Shown one piece after another: positions 16,475 to 25,238 of a DNA stretch of 64,000 nucleotides. Position numbers and translations under genes: made by a program. How positions within the stretch are numbered: position 1 is the stretch's first letter; every line of letters begins with the position of its first letter. The notes under the pieces were generated by a model, which ran no database searches, was not told the DNA's origin, and saw only the letters and a list, made by a program, of their open reading frames with translations. The DNA is taken from the NCBI RefSeq assembly GCF_001513745.1, contig NZ_CP013380.1, positions 2,480,001 to 2,544,000 of the forward strand, given 5' to 3'. This stretch comes from Burkholderia humptydooensis (GTDB taxonomy: Bacteria > Pseudomonadota > Gammaproteobacteria > Burkholderiales > Burkholderiaceae).

Positions 16475-17402
16475 CGGCGCGCTCGCCGAGCAGGCCGCGC
16501 GCGCGGCACGCGAGCACCGCGACGAGCAGCAGATACGGAATCAGCGGCGCGAGCTGTGCGAGCGTCAGCGCGCGCCACGCGCCGGGCAGCGCGATGCCCG
16601 CCCACTGCGCCGCGTCGCCGAGCGATGCGCGGCTCGCCGTCGCGAACGTCTGCGCGCAGCCGACCGCGAGCGACGCGACGAGCGCGCCCGCGAGCGAGCC
16701 GAGCCCGCCGATCACGACCACCGCGAACACGACCGAGCCGAGCGTCTGCGCCATCGCGGGCTCGATCACCGCGAGCGGCGCGCCGATCACGCCGGCGAGC
16801 GCGGCGAGCGCGGTGCCCGCGGCGAACACGAGCGTCATCACGCGCGGCACGTCATGGCCGAGCGCCTCGACGGCCGCGCGATGCGTGAGCGCCGCGCGCA
16901 CGACGAGCCCCGTCTGCGACACGCGCAGCACCGCCCACAGCGCGCCGAGCATCGCGATCGACACGATCATCATGAACGCGCGATAACGCGGGAAAACGGC
17001 GCCGTAGACGGTGAACGCCGCGCCGTCGAGCACGGCGGGCACGGGCGCGGCGAGCGGCGCGAGCCCCCAGACGAGCTTCACGCCTTCGGCGATCAGATAC
17101 GCGAGCCCGAACGTGAGCAGCAATTCGTCGAGATGGCCGCTCGCCCTCACCCGCCTGAGCAGCGTGCGCTCGCACAGCGCGCCGAACGCGCCGACGACGA
17201 GCGGCGCGGCGACGAGCGCGACCCAGAAGCTCGTGCGCGCGGCGATCGCGTAGCCTGCGTATGCGCCGAGCATGTAGAAGCTCGCATGCGCGAAATTGAG
17301 CACGCCGAGCATGCTGAAGATGAGCGTGAGCCCCGCGCAGAGCATGAACAGCAACAGCCCGTAGCTCAGGCCGTTCAGCAAATCGAGAACGATCGACTGC
17401 AC
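16467..17402 (-). CDS. LivH-type branched-chain amino acid ABC permease
   Basis: A 311-residue membrane protein starting at GTG 17402, 4 bp after the thioesterase stop. The N-terminus QSIVLDLLNGLSYGLLLFML and the motif GVLNFAHASFYMLGAYAGYA are typical of LivH. Further hydrophobic segments continue to the C-terminus (PLIPYLLLVAVLACRARGL). It partners the fused LivM-LivG protein downstream. The chosen start removes an Arg/Pro-rich upstream extension that overlaps the thioesterase gene in another frame and cannot be coding. Confidence 0.88.
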   Translation of the reverse strand: MQSIVLDLLNGLSYGLLLFMLCAGLTLIFSMLGVLNFAHASFYMLGAYAGYAIAARTSFWVALVAAPLVVGAFGALCERTLLRRVRASGHLDELLLTFGLAYLIAEGVKLVWGLAPLAAPVPAVLDGAAFTVYGAVFPRYRAFMMIVSIAMLGALWAVLRVSQTGLVVRAALTHRAAVEALGHDVPRVMTLVFAAGTALAALAGVIGAPLAVIEPAMAQTLGSVVFAVVVIGGLGSLAGALVASLAVGCAQTFATASRASLGDAAQWAGIALPGAWRALTLAQLAPLIPYLLLVAVLACRARGLLGERADV

Positions 17403-17406
17403 CGCG

Positions 17407-17856
17407 TCAGGCCGCCTGCCCGGCGAGCGGCGCGAGCGCGGCCCGCAACGGCTCGGGCAGCGGCACCGGACGGCGCGTCGCGCGATCGACGTATACGTGC
17501 ACGAAGTGCCCTTGCGCGGCGGCCGACGCTTCGCCGTGGGCAAAGAGGCCGACCTCGTAGCGCACGCTCGACGAGCCGAGCCGCGCGACCCGCAGCCCCG
17601 CCTCGACGCGCTGCGGGAACACGAGCGGCGCGAAGTAGCTGCACTGCGTCTCGACGACGAGGCCGATCGTCTCGCCGCGCTCGACGTCGAGCACGCCGCG
17701 GCGGATCAGGTATTCGTTGACGACCGTATCGAAGTAGCTGTAGTAGACGACGTTGTTCACGTGCCCGTAGACATCGTTGTCCATCCAGCGCGTCGTGATC
17801 GGCAGGAAGTGGCGATAGGCGCTGCGCGGCAGCGGAACGGGTTTGGTCGAGGACAT
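17407..17856 (-). CDS. Hotdog-fold acyl-CoA thioesterase (4HBT/YbgC type)
   Basis: A 149-residue cytosolic enzyme. The segment [27 protein letters not shown] contains the Asp-x-(D/Y)-x-x-GHV-N active-site pattern of the YbgC/4-hydroxybenzoyl-CoA thioesterase group. It hydrolyses acyl-CoA thioesters; chain specificity cannot be seen. It is the first gene of the operon with livH, livMG and livF (4-bp gap to livH). This hints that the importer brings in an acid that is activated as a CoA ester, but that link is inferred. Confidence 0.88.
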   Translation of the reverse strand: MSSTKPVPLPRSAYRHFLPITTRWMDNDVYGHVNNVVYYSYFDTVVNEYLIRRGVLDVERGETIGLVVETQCSYFAPLVFPQRVEAGLRVARLGSSSVRYEVGLFAHGEASAAAQGHFVHVYVDRATRRPVPLPEPLRAALAPLAGQAA

Positions 17857-17967
17857 GTCGGCGCGATGCGAAGAAACGGTTGCTTGACGATGGGTTGAGA
17901 ATGGCCGGCCGGTCGCGCGGCGATGGCGACGATGATAGCGGCGATGGCGGCGGCGCGCCCGCCGCCG

Positions 17968-19116
17968 TCACAGCGATTCGACGAGCATGCGCCGATAATC
18001 GTCGGCCGACGCGATGCGCGGATTCGTCTTGTGGCAATGATCGGCGAGCGCGCCTTCGATCACGTGGTCGAACACGCGCGCGTCGACGCCCATTTGCGCG
18101 AGGCCCGTCGGCAGGCCGAGGCGCGCGGTCATGTCGTGCAGCGCCTGCGGCAGGTCCGCATTCTCCGGCAGGTTCATCACGCGGCGCATCCGCGCATAGC
18201 GGCGCTCGGCGACGACGGTCGGCGCGCTTTCGTTGAAGCGCAGCACCGCGGGCAGCACGACCGCGTTCAGCGTGCCGTGATGCAGCGACGTCCTGCCGTT
18301 CACCTTCACGCCGCCCAGCGGATGCGACAGCGAATGCACGCAGCCGAGCCCTTTCTGGAACGCCATCGCGCCCTGCATCGATGCGCTCATCATCGCGAGG
18401 CGCGCGGCGCGGTCGCCCCCGTCGCGCGTCGCGCGCTCGATGTGCGCCCACGCGCGCTCGAGACCGTCGAGCGCGATGCCGTCGGCGGGCGGATTGAACG
18501 CCGGCGCGAGGAAGGTCTCGATGCAGTGCGCAATCGCGTCCATGCCGGTCGCGGCCGTGAGCCCCGGCGGCAGGCCGAGCGTGAGCGACGGATCGCAGAT
18601 CGCCGCCTTCGGCAGCAGATGCCACGAATGGAAGCCGAGCTTGCGGCCGTCGGTAAGGATCAGGATCGCGCCGCGCGCGACCTCGCTGCCCGTGCCCGAT
18701 GTCGTCGGCACCGCGATGAGCGGCGCGACGCCCGCGCCGATCCGGTCGCTGCCGCCCTCGATCGTCGCGTATTGCGTGAGCGGCGCCGGATGCGTCGCCG
18801 CGATCGCGACGCCCTTCGCAAGATCGATCGCCGAGCCGCCGCCGACCGCGACGAGCCCGTCGCAGCCTTCGTCGCGATAGCGCGCCGCGGCGGCGAGCAC
18901 GGCCGCCTCCGTCGGGTTCGACGGCGTGTCGTCGAACACCGGCAGCGCGCCCGCCCCGAGCGCCTCGAGCGCGCGATCGACGAGCCCCGCCGCCGCGACG
19001 CCCTTGTCCGTCACGACGAGCGGCCGCGCGATGCCGCTGCGCGCGCACTCGGCGCCGAGCATCGCGAGCGCGTCGTCGCCGAGATGGATGTGCGTCAGGT
19101 AATGGATGTAGGCCAC
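17968..19116 (-). CDS. Iron-containing alcohol dehydrogenase
   Basis: A 382-residue Fe-ADH-family enzyme. The NAD-binding segment VAVGGGSAIDLAKGVA, TTSGTGSE, and the metal-ligand region (GMDAIAHCIETF, HSLSHPLGGVK, HGTLNAV) are all present with the expected His ligands. The start is GTG 19116, chosen because GAAGGAGACTTCCC lies just upstream. The substrate could be a short-chain alcohol or hydroxy acid such as 4-hydroxybutyrate. It lies upstream of the thioesterase/Liv operon on the same strand with a 111-bp gap, so co-transcription is possible. Confidence 0.88.
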   Translation of the reverse strand: MAYIHYLTHIHLGDDALAMLGAECARSGIARPLVVTDKGVAAAGLVDRALEALGAGALPVFDDTPSNPTEAAVLAAAARYRDEGCDGLVAVGGGSAIDLAKGVAIAATHPAPLTQYATIEGGSDRIGAGVAPLIAVPTTSGTGSEVARGAILILTDGRKLGFHSWHLLPKAAICDPSLTLGLPPGLTAATGMDAIAHCIETFLAPAFNPPADGIALDGLERAWAHIERATRDGGDRAARLAMMSASMQGAMAFQKGLGCVHSLSHPLGGVKVNGRTSLHHGTLNAVVLPAVLRFNESAPTVVAERRYARMRRVMNLPENADLPQALHDMTARLGLPTGLAQMGVDARVFDHVIEGALADHCHKTNPRIASADDYRRMLVESL

Positions 19117-19330
19117 GGGAAGTCTCCTTCGATCGCGCTCGTTCGAATCGCCCCGCCGCCGCGCAAGCGCGGCCGGCGCGCGGCCCGGCGCTGGACAAGC
19201 GGCCGCCGTCCGGGCGAACATGCGACGCCGGGCGCGGCGCACGCGGGGCGTGCCGCACAGAAAAGCATAGATTGCGGCAAATTCCAAGAGGCGCGGCGCA
19301 AGGACATTTTCACATCGACGAGGACACATC

Positions 19331-19666
19331 ATGGCAGATCCGCAGCTCATCACGACCGCTTTCGACCTCCCGGGCTACCGGATCGAACGCTCGCTCGGCG
19401 TCGCGCGCGGCATCGTCGTGCGTTCGCGCTCGATCGTCGGCACGTTCGGCGCATCGATTCAAACGCTGTTCGGCGGCAACATCTCGCTCTACACGTCGCT
19501 GTGCGAGCGCGCGCGGCAGGACGCTTACGAGCGGATGGTCGACGAGGCGCGGCGGCTGGGCGGCAACGCGATCGTCGGGATGCGCTACGACGCGACCGAG
19601 ATCGCGTCAGGCGTGACCGAGGTGCTGTGCTACGGCACCGCAGTGCAGGCGGCGCGCGCCGGCTGA
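19331..19666 (+). CDS. YbjQ/UPF0145 (DUF74) family protein
   Basis: A 111-residue protein matching the YbjQ family pattern: [12 protein letters not shown], then [11 protein letters not shown], then [20 protein letters not shown], then [14 protein letters not shown]. The family forms pentameric heavy-metal-binding-domain-like rings of unknown role. GAGGACACATC precedes the ATG. It is a single gene divergent from the alcohol dehydrogenase, with 214 bp between them. No function beyond the family can be given. Confidence 0.88.
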   Translation: MADPQLITTAFDLPGYRIERSLGVARGIVVRSRSIVGTFGASIQTLFGGNISLYTSLCERARQDAYERMVDEARRLGGNAIVGMRYDATEIASGVTEVLCYGTAVQAARAG

Positions 19667-19747
19667 CGCGGGCATCGCGGGCAGCGGGCGGCGCGACGCG
19701 TTGCTACGTCGTCATGGCGGGTTCCCGCCGTCATCCGTTATCGTTCG

Positions 19748-20299
19748 TTATCCGTTGTTCGCGGCGGCCCCAGGGAAATCGACGAATTCGAACTCGAGGC
19801 CGCGCGCGCGCATCCAGTCGGCGACCGCCTGGCCGGTGCCCGCGCGCCACGGGCGCAGCTTCGGCGGGTCGATGAGCCGATACTCGAGCAACTCGGGCGA
19901 CAGGCGAATCGTCCCGTTCGCACGCACGTGATACGCGATGATCAGTTCGTTCTTGCGGATGAATTCGTAGACGCCGACGAGCGTCACCGATTCGGCCTCG
20001 AGCGACGTCTCCTCGCGCACTTCGCGCGCGATGCCCGCCTCGGGCGTCTCGCTGTGCTCGAGGAAGCCGGTGATGAGCGCGAACATTCCCTCGGGCCATG
20101 CGGCGTTGCGCGCGAGCAGAATCCTGCCTTCGTACTCGACGATCGCCGCGACGACGGGCACCGGGTTGTTCCAGTGGACGTAGCCGCAGGTTGCGTCGGG
20201 ACACGCGCGGCGCACGCGGCCGCCCTCCTCGACGGGATCGGCGCGCTCGGCGAGCGCTCGCGCGCAGCGAGGACAGAAACGGTAGTCTGCGGTGGTCAT
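19748..20299 (-). CDS. NUDIX hydrolase with N-terminal zinc ribbon (NudC-like)
   Basis: A 183-residue protein. The N-terminus carries a four-Cys zinc ribbon (FCPRCARAL ... RACPDATCGYVHWNN). The NUDIX box follows (GFLEHSETPE then AREVREETSL) with the catalytic Glu residues. The architecture resembles the C-terminal half of NudC NAD-pyrophosphatases without their N-domain, so it may hydrolyse a nucleoside diphosphate derivative. It is a single gene between YbjQ and the HtrA-like gene. Confidence 0.88.
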   Translation of the reverse strand: MTTADYRFCPRCARALAERADPVEEGGRVRRACPDATCGYVHWNNPVPVVAAIVEYEGRILLARNAAWPEGMFALITGFLEHSETPEAGIAREVREETSLEAESVTLVGVYEFIRKNELIIAYHVRANGTIRLSPELLEYRLIDPPKLRPWRAGTGQAVADWMRARGLEFEFVDFPGAAANNG

Positions 20300-20520
20300 T
20301 GTCGGGGACGAGTCGATTCGTTCTTCCGAACGCGTCGGGCGAATCCGGCCGGCTGTTCGGGTCGTGAAGACCTCATTCTAGCGAGTTCGAACGGCACGGA
20401 CGCGGGCGGCGAACCGCGTTCCGGCCTTGACGGCGCCCCCGGCCACAGCCCGGCAACCCGGCAACCCGGCGCCGACCATCGCGCGATCGCTCCCCGCCGG
20501 CGCCCACTCGCGCCCCCTCT

Positions 20521-22074
20521 TCAGCGCGCCTTCACCGATACGAACTTCCGCTCGCTCCCCCGCTGAATCAACACCGCGACTGTTTTCCCCGCCTTCGCCT
20601 CCAACGCCGGCACCATGTCCGGCGTCTCGATCAGCGTATCGTCGAATTCCAGCACGACGTCGCCCGGCCGAATGCCCGCGCTCGCCGCCGGCCCGCGCAC
20701 CGCGTCGACCACCATGCCGACAGGCAATCCCGTCGAGCGGCGCTCGTCGTCCGTCAGCGGATGCATCGTCAGGCCGAGGCGGTCCGCGCCACCCGCCTCG
20801 CTGCGGCCCGCGCGCGCGTTCCCCGCCGCCGACGACACGCCCGCCGCCGCACTCGCACCGAGCATCACCGTCATCGGCATCCGGTTGCGGATCAGCGTGA
20901 TCGGCGTGCTCGCCGCGGGCGGCAGCGCCGCCACGTCGCCGGTGAGCTCGGACGAGCCGCCGACGGGCCTGTCGCCGATCTGCACGATCACGTCGCCCGG
21001 CTTCAGGCCGGCCACGGCCGCGGGCGACCCCGGCTCGACCGCGTTGACGAGCGCGCCCGCCGGCCGCGGCAAGCCGAACGCCGCCGCGAGCCCGGGGCCG
21101 ACGTCCTGCACGTCGACGCCGAGCCCGTTCTGCGCCGCCGCGCGCTGCGCCGGCTGCGTCCGCGGCGCCGGCGGAACCGGCGGCTGCGCCTGCTGCCGCG
21201 CTTGTTGCTGCGCTTGTTGCTGTGCTTGCAGCACCTGCGCGCGCACCTTGGCCGCCATGTCGATCGGAATCGCGAACGTCACGGCCGGATTGCGATCGCC
21301 GCTTCCGTAGATTTGCACGTCGATGCCGACCACCTCGCCCGCGCGGTTGAACACCGGCCCCCCCGAGTTATCGAGGTTGCCGGTCACGTCGGTCTGGAAG
21401 AACGGGAAGCTGCCGCCGTCGGGCAGCGTGCGCGACGTCGCGCTGACGATGCCCGTCGTCACCGTGTTCGCCGAGCCGGCTGGCGTGCCGATCGTCAGCA
21501 CCGGCTCGCCCGCGCGCACCCGGGACGAATTGCCGAGCCGCACGGTCGGCAGCCTCGTCGCGTCGATCTGCAGGACGGCCACGTCGCTCTGGTCGTCAAC
21601 TGCGAGCACCCGCGCCTTGAATTCGCGCCGGTCGATCAGCCGGACCGTCGCTTCGCTCGCCTGGCCGACCACGTAGGCGGTCGTCAGGATGATCCCGTCG
21701 GCGCTGACGATGAAACCGGACCCGGCGCCCGCCATCGCGCGCGGCCCGTTGTCCAGCGACACGGGCGGCTGCGCGGCGAACTTGAAGTACGCGAAGAACG
21801 GATCGTCGGGATCGAGCGCCTCGAGACCGGACGCCGACATCTGCGGCTCCTGCGCAGGCACGCTCACGCTGACGACCGCGGGTCCGTATCGTTCGACGAG
21901 CGTGGGAAAATCGATCGGCCCCGCGGGACCGGTCTGCGCGATTCGCTTCGCCTTCGCGGACGGCGACAGCGTGCCCGCTGCGATCTGCGTCGGCTGCAGG
22001 CAGGCGAAGCCGGCAAGCACTGCCCCGAGCGCTGCAGCGTGAATCAGGGCGCGGCCAAGCGTTTGACGAAACAC
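20521..22074 (-). CDS. HtrA/DegP-family protein with substituted catalytic histidine (probable pseudoprotease)
   Basis: A 517-residue periplasmic protein with a signal sequence (about 1-33), a trypsin-like domain (about 55-275), a Gln/Pro linker (about 280-315) and two PDZ domains (about 320-420 and 430-517). The start is GTG 22074, with GGAGG seven bases upstream. In the family the catalytic His sits in TNAHVV; here the sequence is TTAYVV, with Tyr at 134 (codon TAC). Asp164 (QSDVAVL) and Ser237 (DNSGGP) are kept, but the Gly before NSGG in the oxyanion loop is Asp235. Proteolysis is therefore doubtful. A chaperone or decoy role is possible. Confidence 0.85.
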   Translation of the reverse strand: MFRQTLGRALIHAAALGAVLAGFACLQPTQIAAGTLSPSAKAKRIAQTGPAGPIDFPTLVERYGPAVVSVSVPAQEPQMSASGLEALDPDDPFFAYFKFAAQPPVSLDNGPRAMAGAGSGFIVSADGIILTTAYVVGQASEATVRLIDRREFKARVLAVDDQSDVAVLQIDATRLPTVRLGNSSRVRAGEPVLTIGTPAGSANTVTTGIVSATSRTLPDGGSFPFFQTDVTGNLDNSGGPVFNRAGEVVGIDVQIYGSGDRNPAVTFAIPIDMAAKVRAQVLQAQQQAQQQARQQAQPPVPPAPRTQPAQRAAAQNGLGVDVQDVGPGLAAAFGLPRPAGALVNAVEPGSPAAVAGLKPGDVIVQIGDRPVGGSSELTGDVAALPPAASTPITLIRNRMPMTVMLGASAAAGVSSAAGNARAGRSEAGGADRLGLTMHPLTDDERRSTGLPVGMVVDAVRGPAASAGIRPGDVVLEFDDTLIETPDMVPALEAKAGKTVAVLIQRGSERKFVSVKAR

Positions 22075-22487
22075 AGTGCACCTCCAAGGCAGTCGTTATG
22101 CCAGGGGCTCGTCGCGCGACGCGCGAAGGACTAGCACGCACTGATGAATCAATTATTGCATAGCGGCCGACGACCGGAAGTCCGTGCTTTCACGAAATAC
22201 GCCGCATCGCTTCGGTGCGCGCGGCGCGCGTCGACCGACACGGCGCGCGCCCGGCGACGACCTGGCGGTCCGCGCCGGAGGTCGGCCGGCATCGTCATCG
22301 TGGAGGATCGCGAAACGCCGCCGTGCCGTGTCGGCGATCCGCGCATTCGAAACGAAAGCGCGGCGGCGCGTGCGGCGTGTCGGCTCGCCCGACGCAAAGT
22401 TCGACACGTCGACGTGCAGTCGGCATCGACTCGGCCGGCACGCTCACAGCCCGCGGCCGCTTCGCGATCCGGCCGTCCGTCGAGCGC
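22075..22487. other. Intergenic region between the HtrA-like and MFS genes
   Basis: About 410 bp between two minus-strand genes. It holds the ribosome site of the HtrA-like gene at its left edge (GGAGG near 22081-22085). Short Arg-rich frames occur on both strands but have no start signals or family features and look non-coding. No clear terminator with a T-run was seen. Confidence 0.5.
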
Positions 22488-23888
22488 TCATCCGATCCCG
22501 CGGTCGCGCGTCGCCGTACGCGAGGCGCTCGACGCAACGGCTGCGAACCCCGCCGCCCCCGCCGCCAGCACCGCCGATGCAAGCCAGAGCGCCGGCGTGA
22601 ACGATCCCGCGTGCGCGGCGAGCGGTACGGCCGCGAGCGGCCCGACGATCTGTCCGACGCCGTATGACGCCGTCGCATAGCCCATCAGGCCCGCTGCGCG
22701 CTCGCCGCGCAGGCGGCGCGCTTCGCGCATCGCGAACAGCGTGATCGCGTTGAACGGCAAGCCGACGAGCGCGCTGCCGAGCGCGAATCCGGGCGCCGTC
22801 GGCCAGACGATGCCGAGCGCGACGCCAACCGCCTGCACGACGCAACATGCGGCGAGCAGCAGACGGTTGTCCCAGCGGCTCGGCAGCCGCGCGCCGGCCA
22901 GCGCGCCGACGATCAGCGCCGCGCCGAACATCGGCCAGAACAGATCGGGCCAAGGCGAATGCGCGGGCAGCGCCGCGCGGGCGATCACCGGCAGGAAAGT
23001 CGCGGTGATGATGTAGCCGAAGCCCGGCAGGCCGTAGAGGAGCACGAGCCAGAACGCATCGCGACGGCTGGCGGCCGGCGATGCGTCCGGCGCGGCGACC
23101 GCTCCGCGCTGGCCGCCGATGCCCGCCGGCGTGGAATTTCTTGGGGTTGCCGCTGTCGCTTCGTCGACTGCGTTGGCCGAGTCCGCCGCACGCCCCGCAT
23201 TTGCCGCGCCGCGCCCACCGGCTGCGGCACCCGCATCGCCGCCGGCATGCGGGCCGCCCGCATCTCGCCTCCACTCGCGCGCCGCCGGCGCGAATGCGCG
23301 CCACACGAGCACCGACAGCACCGCCGACGCCGCCGCGAACCCGATCCACCCGAGCGCCGCATGCCGCCCCGCCAATGCGAAGCCGATCAGCCCGGTCGCG
23401 ACGATCCCGATCCCCGGCCCGGTATAGATCACGCCGCCCCACGCGGGCGCGCCGTGCTCGACGACGCGCCGCAACCCCCACTGCGACGCGAATACGAACG
23501 TGCACGCGCTGACCGCGCCGCCGACGAAGCGCACGAGCGCCCACAGCCAGAACGGGCTTGCGATTCCCATCGCGAGCGTCAGCGCGACCGTCGCCGCGAG
23601 CCCGATGCGCACCATCCGCGCCGGATCGACGGCGATGCGCGCGCATGCCATCGCGCCGACGAAATAGCCGGCGTAATTCGCAGACGCGAGCCAGCCGCCG
23701 TGCCGGATGTCGAGCTCGCCGCCCGCGAGCATCAGCGGCAGCAGCGGCGTGAATGCAAAACGCCCGACGCCGAGCGCGACCGCGAGCGCCGCCGCGCCCG
23801 CAAGCGCCGCGTCGCGCGCCGCGCGTTCGCCGGACAACGGATGGTTCGGCGCACCGGCCTCGCCGCGGGAAGAAGGAAGGGAGCTCAT
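22488..23888 (-). CDS. YbfB/YjiJ-family MFS transporter
   Basis: About 466 residues and 12 predicted membrane helices. The YbfB-family N-terminal pattern ALGVGRFAFTPLLPLMLAGG and the central helices are clear. A long low-complexity Ala/Gly/Arg loop (about residues 215-275) separates the two six-helix halves. The C-half has GFGYIITATFLPVIAR and MGYATASYGVGQIVGPL. The start at ATG 23888 is preferred over an in-frame ATG 30 bp upstream, but neither has a strong ribosome site. The gene is divergent from a LysR regulator, the usual arrangement for a controlled exporter; substrate unknown. Confidence 0.85.
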   Translation of the reverse strand: MSSLPSSRGEAGAPNHPLSGERAARDAALAGAAALAVALGVGRFAFTPLLPLMLAGGELDIRHGGWLASANYAGYFVGAMACARIAVDPARMVRIGLAATVALTLAMGIASPFWLWALVRFVGGAVSACTFVFASQWGLRRVVEHGAPAWGGVIYTGPGIGIVATGLIGFALAGRHAALGWIGFAAASAVLSVLVWRAFAPAAREWRRDAGGPHAGGDAGAAAGGRGAANAGRAADSANAVDEATAATPRNSTPAGIGGQRGAVAAPDASPAASRRDAFWLVLLYGLPGFGYIITATFLPVIARAALPAHSPWPDLFWPMFGAALIVGALAGARLPSRWDNRLLLAACCVVQAVGVALGIVWPTAPGFALGSALVGLPFNAITLFAMREARRLRGERAAGLMGYATASYGVGQIVGPLAAVPLAAHAGSFTPALWLASAVLAAGAAGFAAVASSASRTATRDRGIG

Positions 23889-23940
23889 CGTTTCGAGGGC
23901 GATGCGGCCGCCCCCCATCGGGCCGGAAGCGTCGCGGCAA

Positions 23941-24006
23941 GGTCAAGGTCATGGCCAAAGTCGACTCGATGCTAACTTGACCAACCGTTCTCGAAAAATG
24001 AATAAT
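23941..24006 (+). promoter_or_regulatory. Putative lysR promoter and flanking inverted repeat
   Basis: TTGACC at 23977-23982 and AATAAT at 24001-24006 (18-bp spacing) make a plausible sigma-70 promoter, 30 bp before the LysR start. The -35 is part of CTTGACC (23976-23982), which is the inverse of GGTCAAG at 23941-23947, 28 bp away. That could be a regulator-binding pair shared with the divergent MFS gene. The assignment is by eye. Confidence 0.45.
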
Positions 24007-24036
24007 TCAGATTCGATTCATCCCACGGAGAGAATC

Positions 24037-25002
24037 ATGGATCTGGCGGCCCTGGCGATCTTTCGCGCGGTCGTGCGCGAGAACGGCGTGACGCGCGCGG
24101 CGGCGAAGCTCAATCGCGTGCAATCGAACGTCACGACCCGCATCAAGCAACTGGAGGAACAGCTCGGCGCGCCGCTTTTCGTGCGCGACGGCCGCCGGCT
24201 CGTGCTCACGCCCGCCGGCGAGACGCTGCTGCCGTACGCGGAGCGCCTGCTCGCGCTCGCCGACGAGGCGCGCCATGCGGTCACCGAAAACAGGCCGCGC
24301 GGCCGGCTGCGGCTCGGCGCGATGGAAAGCACCGCGGCAAGCCGCCTGCCCGCTTTTCTCGCCCGCTACCACCAGGCATGGCCCGACGTCACGCTCGAGC
24401 TCGTCACCGGCACGACCGGCAAGCTGATCAGTCTCGTGCGCGATTTCGAGCTCGATGCCGCGCTCGTCGCGACGCCGGCCGGCTCCGAAGCGTTCGGCGA
24501 GCCGTTCGAGACCGCTGCCGCGTTCACCGAGGAACTCGTGCTGCTGACGCCGCGCGGCCACCCGCGCGTGCGCACGCCGCGCGACGTGCTGCTGCCGACG
24601 CTCGTCGCGTTCGAGCGCGGCTGCGCGTACCGCGGCTGCGTCGAGCGCTGGTACGCGGCATACGGCTTGAAGCCCGAGCGCGTGCTCGAACTCGGCTCGT
24701 ACCACGCGATCGTCGCGTGCGTCGCGGCGGGCGCGGGCGTCGCGGTCGCGCCGCGCTCGGTGCTCGCCGTCCAGCGCGAGCCGGCCAGCCTCGGCGTGCA
24801 TCCGATCGTCGGCATGCCGCCGATCGATACGATGCTCGTCTGGCGTCAAGGGCATTTCTCGGCGGCGCTCGCCGCGCTGCGCGACGCACTGCGCGACGCC
24901 GCCGCGGCGGCGAACGCGACCGACGTCACGGCGAACGAAGCGGCGAAGGTCGCGCGCCGGCGCGCGCGGCGCGGCACGGCGCACGAGGCGCTGCCCGCCT
25001 GA
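24037..25002 (+). CDS. LysR-family transcriptional regulator
   Basis: A 321-residue regulator. The N-terminal winged HTH (MDLAALAIFRAVVRENGVTRAAAKLNRVQ, then LEEQLGAPLFVRDGRRLVLTPAG) is followed by the periplasmic-binding-like effector domain (about 90-295). The C-tail is Ala/Arg-rich and probably unstructured. The start was placed at ATG 24037 because CGGAGAGAATC lies just before it; upstream in-frame codons lack this. It is divergent from the YbfB-type MFS gene, which it likely controls. Confidence 0.9.
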   Translation: MDLAALAIFRAVVRENGVTRAAAKLNRVQSNVTTRIKQLEEQLGAPLFVRDGRRLVLTPAGETLLPYAERLLALADEARHAVTENRPRGRLRLGAMESTAASRLPAFLARYHQAWPDVTLELVTGTTGKLISLVRDFELDAALVATPAGSEAFGEPFETAAAFTEELVLLTPRGHPRVRTPRDVLLPTLVAFERGCAYRGCVERWYAAYGLKPERVLELGSYHAIVACVAAGAGVAVAPRSVLAVQREPASLGVHPIVGMPPIDTMLVWRQGHFSAALAALRDALRDAAAAANATDVTANEAAKVARRRARRGTAHEALPA

Positions 25003-25238
25003 CGCGCGGCATGCGCGGATGCATCGTTCGCGTCGCGAATCGCCGCAAACCTCGTCGAAGCAAAAATCGCCGAGACCACTGCGTGCGGTCGGCCTGTCAC
25101 CGCCGCGCCGATCGATTCGGCCCTCCTGTGGCGCAAACGCGCGGCCTGCGAAGCGCGCCGCGGGCCACGCGATGCCGTGCCCCCGCCGCGAACGGCACGA
25201 AAACGGCACGCCGATTCCCGGCGCGCCGCCCGGCCGCG

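Noticed and set aside
22149..22397. Small frames on both strands in the HtrA-MFS gap
   Set aside because: Arg/Ser-rich, no ribosome site, no family; overlapping each other in several frames.
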